A DNA stretch of 11,236 nt from Rhizobacter sp. (GTDB lineage Bacteria; Pseudomonadota; Gammaproteobacteria; Burkholderiales; Burkholderiaceae_C). Positions 1 through 6,940 of this stretch are shown here, in pieces. The translations under genes were made by a program, and so were the position numbers. Where the stretch lies: positions 1 through 11,236 of the forward strand of contig JANXVK010000256.1 in the NCBI GenBank assembly GCA_025351675.1, given 5' to 3'. The notes under the pieces were generated by a model. It did no database searches and was not told where the DNA came from. It worked only from the letters and a program-made list of their open reading frames with translations. Numbering within the stretch: the first letter of the stretch is position 1; each line of letters starts with the position of its first letter.

Positions 1-662
1 TCTTCATCAACCCCGACGCGGTCGTCGAGCCCGAGGCCATCGAGGCGATGCTTGCCTTCCTGGAGCAGCACCCGCGCGCCGGCATCGTCGGGCCTGCGAT
101 CATCGAAGGCGAGATCGGCGGCGCGCACTCGCTGCAGGAAACCGGCGAACGCATGACGCCGACGGCGCAGGTTCGGGCAGCGCTCCCGTTCATGCGCCCG
201 CGCTCCAAGACGCGACCGATCGAGCCCGGTTCCGCGCCCGAGCGCACCGGCTGGGTCTGCGGCGCCGTGTTGATGGCGCGCACCGATCTGATGAAGCAAC
301 TGGGCGGGTTCGATCCCCGCTTCTTTCTGTACTGGGAAGAGACCGACGTCTGCAAGCGGGCCGAAGACCTGGGCTTCGAAGTCTGGGCGCTGGGTACGGC
401 GGTCGCGCACCACGTCGGCGGCGCGAGTTCGTCGCCAGCGGACGGCACGCGGATCGGCGGCTGCATCGCGAAGCACTACTTTCAGAGTCGCTACTACTAC
501 ATGCGCAAGCACCACGGCTGGCTGGCCGCAGCGGGCGCGGAGGCGCTCGAGTTCGTGCTGCTGTCGATTCGCACGCTGGCCGATCTGGCACGCGGGCGCG
601 GCGCGGCGTGGCTTCGTTCCCGCATGCAAACGCCGCTCTTCAGTCAACCGGACCGGGTTTGA
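1..662 (+). CDS. Glycosyltransferase family 2, rhamnosyltransferase-like (5' truncated)
   Basis: This is the C-terminal part of a GT-A fold family 2 glycosyltransferase; its start lies left of the window. The frame is open from base 3, before the first internal ATG at 48, and about 219 residues are visible. The first codons read FINPDA, the NPD version of the DXD metal/nucleotide-sugar motif in WbbL-like rhamnosyltransferases. Further on come GWVCGAVLMAR and then GGFDPRFFLYWEETD (bases 303-347), whose acidic residues are the catalytic-base region of this subfamily. The stop at 660-662 lies one base before the next ATG, so the two genes are almost certainly cotranscribed. The likely role is cytoplasmic transfer of a deoxyhexose from an NDP-sugar to a lipid-linked polysaccharide intermediate. 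The family is secure. Donor and acceptor specificity is inferred only from subfamily resemblance. Confidence 0.9.
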   Translation, partial: FINPDAVVEPEAIEAMLAFLEQHPRAGIVGPAIIEGEIGGAHSLQETGERMTPTAQVRAALPFMRPRSKTRPIEPGSAPERTGWVCGAVLMARTDLMKQLGGFDPRFFLYWEETDVCKRAEDLGFEVWALGTAVAHHVGGASSSPADGTRIGGCIAKHYFQSRYYYMRKHHGWLAAAGAEALEFVLLSIRTLADLARGRGAAWLRSRMQTPLFSQPDRV

Positions 663-663
663 C

Positions 664-1743
664 ATGGCGGTGGAATACCGACTGATCCGGCCCGCGGAGT
701 TGGACGCCGGTCTCATCGAGCGCTGGCGCGCGATCCAGCGGGCCGAGCCGGGGTTCGCCAGCCCGTACTTCTGTCCGGAGTTCACGCAGTGCGTCGGCGC
801 GGTGCGCCCCGACGCGCGTGTGGTGGTGATCGAGAACGAAGGCCGCATCGTCGGTTTCTTCCCGTTCCAGATCGGCGCGCTCGGCACCGGCCGGCCGATC
901 GGCGGGCCGTTGTCCGACTTTCACGGTGTGGTCGCGACCCACGACAGCGAATGGAGTCCGAACGACCTGTTGCGGGCTGCGAAGCTCTCGGTGTGGGCGT
1001 TCGACCACCAGGTCGGTGGCATGCAGAAGTTCGAGCGCCACGTTCGTGCGCGCGCCAGCTCGCCCGAAATCGATCTGGGCGCCGGCTACGCCGCCTACGT
1101 GCAGGGGCGGCGCGAAGCGGGGTCCGACTACATCCCGAAAACCGAAGGGCTGGCGCGCAAGTTGACGCGCGAACTCGGACCCGTCAAGTTCATTTTGAAC
1201 GAGAACACGCCCGCGGCGTTTCAGACCTTGCTCGAGTGGAAGTCGCAACAGTATCTGGAGGCCGGCACCACCGATGCGTTCGGCGTGGCCTGGACCCGCG
1301 CGCTGCTGGAGCGAATTCTGGTCTCGCAAGGCGCCGGGTTTGCCGGCGTTTGTTCGTTGCTGAAGGTGGACGGTCGCATCGTCGCCGGGCACATCGGCAT
1401 GCGATCGGCCAGCGTCTTTCACTACTGGTTTCCGACCTACGACCCGGCCTACGCGAAGTTCTCGACCGGCATCATCCTGCTGCTGCGGATGGCTGAGGCG
1501 CTGGCCGCCGACGGCATCCGCAAGATCGATCTCGGCAAGGGTGAGTCGCTGTACAAGCAACGCCTGATGACCGGCACGATCGAGGTGGCCGAGGGCGACC
1601 TCGAGCGGCCCTCGGTGCTGGCAAAGCTGCGGCAGTTCCGGCGCTACGCCGAAACGCGCGAGCAGCAAGGCGGGGCCGGCAGCGCCGTTCAGTTGTCTTT
1701 GCGCGTCATGCGGCGTATGGAAAGAGCGACAAAGTTGCGCTGA
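664..1743 (+). CDS. CelD/BcsL-type GNAT (FemAB-like) acetyltransferase, 359 aa
   Basis: A soluble acyltransferase of the CelD/BcsL (Acetyltransf_6) family, common in exopolysaccharide and cellulose clusters. Diagnostic stretches are the N-terminal strand region VVVIENEGRIVGFFPFQ (about 53-69) with GGPLSDFHGVV (80-90), the acceptor-side region HYWFPTYDPAYAKFSTG (253-269), and IDLGKGESLYKQRLM (288-302). The last corresponds to the FDFGRGDEPYKxRF-like signature of the family. No signal peptide or membrane helix is seen. The ATG at 664 is one base after the preceding stop, which supports translational coupling. Length is normal for the family and composition matches the GC-rich neighbours. It probably acetylates or otherwise acylates a sugar or precursor of the same polysaccharide. 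Substrate and acyl donor cannot be read from the sequence. FemAB-type aminoacyl transfer is a less likely alternative. Confidence 0.85.
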   Translation: MAVEYRLIRPAELDAGLIERWRAIQRAEPGFASPYFCPEFTQCVGAVRPDARVVVIENEGRIVGFFPFQIGALGTGRPIGGPLSDFHGVVATHDSEWSPNDLLRAAKLSVWAFDHQVGGMQKFERHVRARASSPEIDLGAGYAAYVQGRREAGSDYIPKTEGLARKLTRELGPVKFILNENTPAAFQTLLEWKSQQYLEAGTTDAFGVAWTRALLERILVSQGAGFAGVCSLLKVDGRIVAGHIGMRSASVFHYWFPTYDPAYAKFSTGIILLLRMAEALAADGIRKIDLGKGESLYKQRLMTGTIEVAEGDLERPSVLAKLRQFRRYAETREQQGGAGSAVQLSLRVMRRMERATKLR

Positions 1744-1879
1744 TGGCCTGCCACGGCGTCGTCTCCCCGCGTTGTCGGGATTCGGTCGGCGCTGGCAGCG
1801 AACTACTATCGGTCATGGAGCCACGAATGATGCAGCCAGCACCCGCACGAGCCACCGCGACCGAAGGGAACCCGGCCTG

Positions 1880-2902
1880 ATGGACTGGTACCTGGCCGCG
1901 CCGTTCATTCATGACGCTTCCGACCTCTGGCTGACACGTTTCGTGCCGAACCGTGGCGAGATCGGGTTCCACGCGGTGCCGGCGCCGTACCGGCACGACC
2001 GGTCACGCAAGCTCACCGGCTTGGCGGCGTGGAGCGACTACTTCCGGCACGGCGCGGCCGTCTGGGATGCCGCCCGCCGCGGCCCCGCGCGCAGCGGCAT
2101 CCTGACCTGCTTTCCACAACTGCCGATCGCGGTCGGTCTGCGCAAGCGCTTGGCACACTCGCGCACACCGGTCGTCGCCTGGAACATGAACCTCGGCGGG
2201 CTCTACCCCGGCGCGCGCCGTCGGCTGGCGATGACCGCGTACGCCGCCGTGAACCGTTTCGTCGTGCACTCGCGTGCCGAGGTCACGTCGTACAGCCACT
2301 GGTTGCAGATGGATCCGGCGCGCTTCGAATTCGTGCCGTTGCAACGCGCGACGACCGACATCGTGATCGAGGAAGACACCGCGGCGCCGTTCGTGCTGTC
2401 AATGGGCTCGGCACACCGCGACTACCGACTGCTGTTCGGCGTGCTCGCCGAATTGCGCTACCCGGCGGTCGTCGTGGCTGGCCCGCATGCGTTGGAAGGC
2501 TTGCAGGTGCCGGCCAACGTGACGGTGCGCAGTGGCCTGAGCGTCGAGCAGTGCCATGAGCTCGTGCAGCGCGCCCGCGTGAACGTGATCCCGGTCGCGA
2601 ACTTGGAAACCGCCTCCGGCCAAGTGACGCTGCTCGACGCGATGGTCTTCGGTCGCGCTACGATCATCACCCGCTGCCCCGCCAGCGTCGACTATGTCGA
2701 TGACGGGCGCGATGCGCTGCTCGTCGGCGCGGGCGATCACGACGATCTCAAGACAGCGATCGACAAGCTGTGGCAAGACGCGGCGCTGCGCACGGCGATC
2801 GGCCGGGCGGCGCGGCGCACCGCGGTCGAGCGCTTCTCCGACGAAGCGATCGGCCAAGTGATGGGGCGCGTGCTCCACGACGCCCGGGCCGAAGCCGATT
2901 GA
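1880..2902 (+). CDS. Glycosyltransferase family 4 (GT-B), 340 aa
   Basis: A retaining GT-B glycosyltransferase of the GT4 (Glycos_transf_1) type, expected to act at the cytoplasmic face on a lipid-linked glycan. The C-terminal nucleotide-sugar domain is clear: SGQVTLLDAMVFGRATIIT, then VDYVDDGRDALLVGAGD and a C-terminal helix ending AARRTAVERFSDEA. In the usual EX7E motif the second Glu is Asp here (LLDAM) and the first aligned position is Ala, with a Glu two residues earlier, as in some SGQ-type GT4 members. I chose the ATG at 1880 because MDWYLAAPFIHDASD is a sensible GT-B N-terminus and GAAGGGAA lies about nine bases upstream. The frame also opens at a TTG at 1772, but that 36-residue extension is polar, Arg-rich and unlike the family. 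The gap to the preceding gene is 136 bases, enough for a weak internal promoter, though none is recognisable. Confidence 0.85.
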   Translation: MDWYLAAPFIHDASDLWLTRFVPNRGEIGFHAVPAPYRHDRSRKLTGLAAWSDYFRHGAAVWDAARRGPARSGILTCFPQLPIAVGLRKRLAHSRTPVVAWNMNLGGLYPGARRRLAMTAYAAVNRFVVHSRAEVTSYSHWLQMDPARFEFVPLQRATTDIVIEEDTAAPFVLSMGSAHRDYRLLFGVLAELRYPAVVVAGPHALEGLQVPANVTVRSGLSVEQCHELVQRARVNVIPVANLETASGQVTLLDAMVFGRATIITRCPASVDYVDDGRDALLVGAGDHDDLKTAIDKLWQDAALRTAIGRAARRTAVERFSDEAIGQVMGRVLHDARAEAD

Positions 2903-2957
2903 TCTGCCGGCGCCGTGGCGCGCTGCGCCAGCAAGCTGAACACAACCAGCCCACGAC

Positions 2958-3917
2958 ATGAACCAACCAATCCAAACCCCCTCAGACGCGAACAACGACA
3001 GCGCCGATCCGCAGGCTCGGCACCCCCAAGCCTTGGTCGAGTCGGACCAGATCGGTCGCGCCACCCGCATCCGCGCGTTCGCCCATGTCTTGGCGGGTGC
3101 CGTGCTGGGTGAGCAGGTCACGGTCGGCGACCATGTGCTGGTTGATGGCGGCGTGCGCGTCGGCGACCGCGTGTCGATCGCCGCCGGCGCGCGCTTGTTG
3201 GGCCGGCTGCAGGTCGAGGACGACGTCGCCGTCGGTTCCAACGCGACGCTCAGCGGCCCGGAAGGTTCGGGCAGCGCCGTCACGCGGATCCGCCGCAGCG
3301 CGAAGATCGGCGCCAACGCGGCGATCCTGCCGGGGCTCACGGTCGGCGAGTGCGCGGTCGTGGGGCCGGGCGCGGTCGTGACTCGCGACGTGCCGCCGAA
3401 CGCGGTGGTCGAAGGCAACCCGGCGCGCATCGTCGGCTACGTCGACACCCCCAACGTGCCGATCACGGCGCCGCTCGCCGCCGCGCGCCACAGCGATGCG
3501 CTGCCGACACTGCGCGTCGCTGGCGCCGCACTGTATCGGCTGCCGAAGCTCGTGGACCTGCGGGGCGCGCTGAGCTTCGGGGAGGTCGGAACCCACCTGC
3601 CGTTCCAGCCGAAGCGATTCTTCGTGGTGTATGACGTGCCGGGCAAGGAAGTGCGCGGCGAACACGCGCACAAGGAACTGCATCAGTTTCTCGTCTGCCT
3701 GAAGGGCTCGTGCCGGGTCGTCGTCGACAACGGCACGGTGCGCGACGAAGTCGTGCTCGACACGCCCGAGATCGGCCTGCACATCCCGCCAATGGTCTGG
3801 GGGATCCAGTACATGTACACCGAAGACGCGTTGATGCTCGTGCTCGCGTCCGACGTGTACCAGGCCGGCGACTACATCCGCGACTATGGCGACTACATCG
3901 CGGCGGTGAAGTCTTGA
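2958..3917 (+). CDS. Bifunctional WxcM/FdtD-type protein: LbH acyltransferase + dTDP-4-keto-6-deoxyhexose 3,4-ketoisomerase, 319 aa
   Basis: Two domains in one chain. Residues about 28-160 are a left-handed beta-helix acyltransferase with hexapeptide repeats (for example IGRATRI, VTVGDHV, VRVGDRV, IGANAAI), ending in the family's typical VVGPGAVVTRDVP...GNPARIVGY. Residues about 190-315 are a WxcM-like/FdtA cupin with Tyr225 in VVYDVPG and the RGEHAHKE motif (Arg233, His236, His238), the conserved residues of sugar 3,4-ketoisomerases. Known fusions of this kind (Xanthomonas WxcM, Shewanella FdtD) isomerise dTDP-4-keto-6-deoxyglucose to the 3-keto sugar and N-acetylate the later 3-amino product. 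The aminotransferase that would act between these two steps is the next gene, which strongly supports this role. Residues 1-27 are polar and probably disordered. The start has only a weak ribosome-binding site. Whether the product is galacto- (Fuc3N) or gluco-configured (Qui3N) is not resolved, nor is the acyl group. Confidence 0.9.
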   Translation: MNQPIQTPSDANNDSADPQARHPQALVESDQIGRATRIRAFAHVLAGAVLGEQVTVGDHVLVDGGVRVGDRVSIAAGARLLGRLQVEDDVAVGSNATLSGPEGSGSAVTRIRRSAKIGANAAILPGLTVGECAVVGPGAVVTRDVPPNAVVEGNPARIVGYVDTPNVPITAPLAAARHSDALPTLRVAGAALYRLPKLVDLRGALSFGEVGTHLPFQPKRFFVVYDVPGKEVRGEHAHKELHQFLVCLKGSCRVVVDNGTVRDEVVLDTPEIGLHIPPMVWGIQYMYTEDALMLVLASDVYQAGDYIRDYGDYIAAVKS

Positions 3918-3946
3918 ACCGATCGCTCTCGATCCCTGCAGCCCCC

Positions 3947-3950
3947 GGAG
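3947..3950 (+). promoter_or_regulatory. Ribosome-binding site fixing the aminotransferase start
   Basis: GGAG lies five bases before the ATG at 3956. It decides this start over the upstream codons of the same open frame, which overlap the WxcM-type gene. Confidence 0.65.
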
Positions 3951-3955
3951 CCCCC

Positions 3956-5050
3956 ATGATTCCCTTCCTGAACCTGTTGCCGACCTACGAGGCCTCGCGC
4001 AGCGCGATCGATGCGGCGCTGTTGCGGGTCGCTGCCAGCGGCTGGTACCTGCTGGGCGACGAGTTGCGCGCTTTCGAGGCCGACTACGCGGCCGCTTGCG
4101 GCGCATCGCACTGCGCTGGGCTGGCCAACGGTCTCGACGCGCTGCAGCTCGCGCTTAAGGCGCTCGGCGTCGGGCCGGGCGACGAGGTGATCGTGCCGTC
4201 GAACACCTACATCGCGACCTGGCTGGCGGTGAGCCTGTGCGGCGCGACGCCGGTGCCGGTCGAGCCCGATCCGGCCACCTACAACCTCGACCCGGCGCGC
4301 ATCGAAGCGGCGATCACGCCGCGCACCCGCGTGCTGCTGCCCGTGCACCTGTACGGCCAGCCGGCCGACATGGACGCCGTCAACGCGATCGCCGCGAAAC
4401 ACGGTCTGGCCGTGCTCGACGATTGCGCGCAGGCCCATGCCGCGAGCTACAAGGGCCGTCCGGTCGGCTCGCTGGCGCGCATTTCGGCGTGGAGCTTCTA
4501 CCCCGGCAAGAACCTTGGCGCGATGGGCGACGGCGGCGCGACGACGACCAGCGACGCGGCGCTCGACGACCGGGTCCGGATGCTTCGCAACTACGGCTCG
4601 CGCGTCAAGTACCAGAACGAGCTGAAGGGCATCAATTCGCGCCTGGACGAGATCCAGGCGGCGATTCTGGCCGTGAAGCTGCGCGATCTCAAACGCGCGA
4701 CGGCCGAACGCCGCAGCATCGCCGCGCGATTCCTGGCGGGGCTGCGTGACCTGCCGCTCGGGTTGCCGCACGTGCCCGATTGGGTCAATCCCTGCTGGCA
4801 CCTGTTCGTGGTGCGTCATGCAGACCGCGACGCGTTCCAGCGGCGCCTGACCGAGCGCGGCATCGGCACGCTGATCCACTATCCCGTGCCGCCGCACCGG
4901 CAGCCGGCCTACGCCGACATGAGGCTGGCCGAAGGCACGTTCCCGATCGCCGAAGCGATGCACCGCGAAGTGCTGAGCCTGCCGCTGTGGCCCGGCATGA
5001 CGAACGCGCATGTCGAGACGGTCATCGATGCCGTGCGCGCCTGTGCCTGA
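3956..5050 (+). CDS. DegT/DnrJ/EryC1/StrS sugar aminotransferase (FdtB/QdtB-like), 364 aa
   Basis: A PLP-dependent nucleotide-sugar aminotransferase of normal family length. Visible marks are GLANGLDALQLALKALGVGP (55-74), DEVIVPSNTYIATWLA (76-91), VLDDCAQAHAASYKG (153-167; Asp156 and Gln159 hold the PLP ring), and SFYPGKNLGAMGDGG (180-194), where Lys185 is the Schiff-base lysine. Later come RNYGS, NSRLDEIQAA and the C-terminal HLFVVR...RGIGTLIHYPVPPH. The NTYIATWLA and PGKNLGA forms are typical of FdtB/QdtB-class enzymes, which aminate the C3 keto group of dTDP-3-keto-6-deoxyhexoses using glutamate. The upstream gene encodes the ketoisomerase and acyltransferase that would act before and after it. 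The ATG at 3956 is chosen because GGAG lies at 3947-3950, five bases upstream, and the product begins MIPFLNL as the family does. The frame is open farther left, but only as a shadow of the upstream gene. Confidence 0.92.
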   Translation: MIPFLNLLPTYEASRSAIDAALLRVAASGWYLLGDELRAFEADYAAACGASHCAGLANGLDALQLALKALGVGPGDEVIVPSNTYIATWLAVSLCGATPVPVEPDPATYNLDPARIEAAITPRTRVLLPVHLYGQPADMDAVNAIAAKHGLAVLDDCAQAHAASYKGRPVGSLARISAWSFYPGKNLGAMGDGGATTTSDAALDDRVRMLRNYGSRVKYQNELKGINSRLDEIQAAILAVKLRDLKRATAERRSIAARFLAGLRDLPLGLPHVPDWVNPCWHLFVVRHADRDAFQRRLTERGIGTLIHYPVPPHRQPAYADMRLAEGTFPIAEAMHREVLSLPLWPGMTNAHVETVIDAVRACA

Positions 5051-5081
5051 TACCACTGCGGTGCATGCCGGCAAGCCCTCG

Positions 5082-5945
5082 ATGGATGCAGGGCACCCGC
5101 AGGTGACCTTCGTCATCATCACGTACAACCAGCAGGCCTACATCGGCGCGGCGCTTGAGGCGGCTTTCGCTCAGACCTACTCGCCGCTCGCGATCGAAAT
5201 TTCAGACGACGCGTCGACGGATGCGACATTCGAGATCGCACAGGCCATGTGCGCCGCGTACCGCGGGCCGCACAGGTTGATGTGTACTCGAAACGCGCAG
5301 AATATGGGCCTGTCCGCCCATGTGGAATTCGCGAACCGGCGTGCGACTGGCGAAATAATCGTTGCCGGAGCAGGCGACGACGTCTCGGTGCCTAACCGCG
5401 TATCGCGCATTGTCGAAGAGTATTTGCGAAGGGATCGTCAATCTCATTACTTCTTCTCCTTGGTCCGCTCGATGACCGCGACAGGTGAATTGGGAGGTAC
5501 GTATCAAAGTCCTGGAGCCGCTGCCGCTAATAGCAAATTGAAAACTGCTCTTGGCGCCTTTCCGCTCGCGATAGGTGCCTCACAAGCGTATACGCGGAAG
5601 TTTGTCAACGCGTTCCCGGCAATGAACTCAGGCCTTTGGGCAGAAGATCAAGTCTTCGGCCTTAGAGGAATCTTGATTGGACCAGTGACTTTTATCAATG
5701 AGTCACTAGTAAATTATCGCGACACGGGTATGTCGAATGCCCCTCGAGCTTGGTCATTTCGACGGTATTTGAAGAACCAAATAAGTGTTTTGACTACCTA
5801 CAAGCAGAAGGCGATTGACGCATTTCATGCGAATCACCTTTTATTAGGTTTGTTAATTGTAGCAAAACTAATAATTCTTACATTATTGTTCCCATTGAGC
5901 CCAATTTTCTCTATAATGCGACGAGTAACAAAGAGATCGGCGTGA
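5082..5945 (+). CDS. Glycosyltransferase family 2 with C-terminal hydrophobic segment, 287 aa
   Basis: An inverting GT-A enzyme. Numbered from the ATG at 5082, QVTFVIITYNQQAYI (7-21) is the first nucleotide-binding strand, EISDDASTDAT (39-49) the second acidic motif, and EIIVAGAGDD (91-100) carries the DXD-like metal site. The end (about 253-276) is strongly hydrophobic, followed by MRRVTKRSA, suggesting membrane attachment with the catalytic domain in the cytoplasm. The start is uncertain. The ATG at 5010 would overlap the aminotransferase by 41 bases, and a GTG at 5043 would overlap by 8. The ATG at 5082 leaves a 31-base gap and places the core strand at the usual distance, but none has a good ribosome-binding site. 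GC falls along the gene, from about 61% at 5101-5220 to 51% at 5401-5520 and 33% at 5821-5940, which suggests a mosaic origin. Family is sure; donor and acceptor are unknown. Confidence 0.85.
   Translation: MDAGHPQVTFVIITYNQQAYIGAALEAAFAQTYSPLAIEISDDASTDATFEIAQAMCAAYRGPHRLMCTRNAQNMGLSAHVEFANRRATGEIIVAGAGDDVSVPNRVSRIVEEYLRRDRQSHYFFSLVRSMTATGELGGTYQSPGAAAANSKLKTALGAFPLAIGASQAYTRKFVNAFPAMNSGLWAEDQVFGLRGILIGPVTFINESLVNYRDTGMSNAPRAWSFRRYLKNQISVLTTYKQKAIDAFHANHLLLGLLIVAKLIILTLLFPLSPIFSIMRRVTKRSA
5886..5917 (+). promoter_or_regulatory. Possible sigma-70-type promoter for the GNAT gene
   Basis: A perfect TATAAT at 5912-5917 lies in the AT-rich end of the GT2 gene. The best -35-like hexamer is TTGTTC at 5886-5891, but the spacing of 20 is longer than the usual 16-18. 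Transcription would start near 5924, just before the GNAT gene. AT-rich coding sequence produces such matches by chance, so support is weak. Confidence 0.22.
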
Positions 5946-6781
5946 TTAGCTGCCGCAAGGCCAATACAATAATTGCGTGTACCCGCACTTATCATTATAT
6001 GAACAAACCAACGAATTTCGATATCAACTCGCGCAACGAGTGCCTTCAGCGAGCACTCGACAAAACAACTCCAATCGAAGTGTTGGCGGGTTATGCTGAG
6101 ATTGATGATGAGTTGATACATGGCGCCTTAGTGTTGAACACTGCTACTTCGCCGCAGACAGTCGAGTCCTTGCGCAATGAGGCTGGCCGCTACGTGACGA
6201 GATGCTTAGAGCATCGGGGCAAGGCATCCTATCCGTTCTTCGTGAAACCGGTCAGAGTGCACGGCCGCGACCTGGTTTTTCGCAACGCTCTAGAATCAGA
6301 TGCCGCTTTCATTCTTGAGCTAAGAACTGACGGTGAAAAGTCAAAACATATTTCGACAACTTCTGACAATCAGATTGCTCAAATTGAATGGTTGCGGGCT
6401 TACTCGGTGGATAATAGTCAGGTTTACTTTGTTATCCTAGACAGTCATGGAAATAGCATCGGCACTGTCCGACTATACAACAAGAGCGATCGTTCGTTCT
6501 GCTGGGGCTCGTGGATTTTGAAGCAAGGTACACCCAGCAGTTGTGGCATCGAATCTGCGTTGATGGTTTATCAGTTTGCGTTCAGTCTTGGCTTTGAGAG
6601 TTCACACTTTGAGGTTCGCAAAGGAAACGAATCTGTTTGGAGATTTCACGAAAGATTTGGCGCGAAGAAAGTCGGCGAATCGAATGACGCTTACTCATAC
6701 AGCATAGCGGCAGATTCAATTCGAGCTTCAATGGTTCGCTACAAAAAATATCTTCCTGACGGTGTTAAGCTGGAATATTAA
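5942..6781 (+). CDS. GNAT-family N-acetyltransferase with unassigned N-terminal region, 279 aa
   Basis: Residues about 109-255 form a RimJ/RimL- or PseH-like GNAT domain. LVFRNALESDAAFILELR opens it, YFVILDSHGNSIGTVRLYN is the central hairpin, and FEVRKGNESVWRFHERFGAK (223-242) is the classic C-terminal signature of such acetyltransferases, including those acting on amino sugars in glycan loci. Residues 1-108 look helical (RNECLQRALDK, IDDELIHGALVL, TVESLRNEAGRYV) and match no domain I recognise. The GTG at 5942 overlaps the previous stop (GTGA) and has a weak AGAG upstream. An ATG at 5999, giving 260 residues, is a real alternative but lacks a ribosome-binding site. GC and codon use are much lower than in the left half of the window, suggesting acquisition by transfer. 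The likely job is N-acetylation of an amino sugar of this glycan, inferred from context only. Confidence 0.75.
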   Translation: MISCRKANTIIACTRTYHYMNKPTNFDINSRNECLQRALDKTTPIEVLAGYAEIDDELIHGALVLNTATSPQTVESLRNEAGRYVTRCLEHRGKASYPFFVKPVRVHGRDLVFRNALESDAAFILELRTDGEKSKHISTTSDNQIAQIEWLRAYSVDNSQVYFVILDSHGNSIGTVRLYNKSDRSFCWGSWILKQGTPSSCGIESALMVYQFAFSLGFESSHFEVRKGNESVWRFHERFGAKKVGESNDAYSYSIAADSIRASMVRYKKYLPDGVKLEY

Positions 6782-6808
6782 TATTCCTTAATTAGCAAGG
6801 AGCAGCCC

Positions 6809-6940
6809 GTGTGGGGCTTGGAAAGAAGTGATGCTGTTGCCGCGAAGCCTATGCGTCGTTGCTTAGACGCCGTCCGAATTGAGCCCTGCCCTGCGCTGCA
6901 GGGGTATTCGCTTCCAGTGAAGCATGCGTTTTTCCACTAG
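6809..6940 (+). CDS. Candidate small ORF with a good Shine-Dalgarno, 43 aa, unknown (may be a gene relic)
   Basis: Starting 27 bases after the GNAT stop, AAGGAG (6797-6802) stands six bases ahead of a GTG at 6809. The frame runs to a TAG at 6938-6940, giving a peptide beginning MWGLERSDAVAAKP. It overlaps the 3' end of the oppositely oriented acyltransferase gene by about 78 bases. I recognise no family. It may be the 5' remnant of a gene that once followed the GNAT and was cut when the acyltransferase arrived, or simply a chance ORF. The ribosome-binding site is the only positive evidence. Confidence 0.2.
   Translation: MWGLERSDAVAAKPMRRCLDAVRIEPCPALQGYSLPVKHAFFH

Noticed and set aside
640..1668. 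Long minus-strand open frame (342 codons) opposite the CelD-type acetyltransferase
   Set aside because: It is rich in Arg, His, Gln and Asp with no domain motifs, and mirrors a well-supported plus-strand gene. Such antisense frames are expected at high third-position GC.
1772..1879. TTG-initiated 36-residue extension of the first GT4
   Set aside because: The added residues are polar, Arg-rich and unlike GT-B N-termini. The ATG at 1880 gives a natural start.
3710..3955. Upstream extension of the aminotransferase frame
   Set aside because: It overlaps the WxcM-type gene for some 200 bases and encodes an Arg-rich stretch. GGAG plus ATG at 3956 begins the conserved MIPFLNL.
2399..5128. Long minus-strand open frames (343, 374 and 411 codons) opposite the GT4, WxcM-type and aminotransferase genes
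   Set aside because: They overlap one another and three clear plus-strand genes, have low-complexity Arg/Ala/His-rich products and no ribosome-binding sites. They are GC-driven shadows.
6804..6818. Hairpin AGCCC-GTGTG-GGGCT as a terminator between the convergent GNAT and acyltransferase genes
   Set aside because: The stem is only five base pairs and no T-run follows on either strand, so it is too weak to call an intrinsic terminator.
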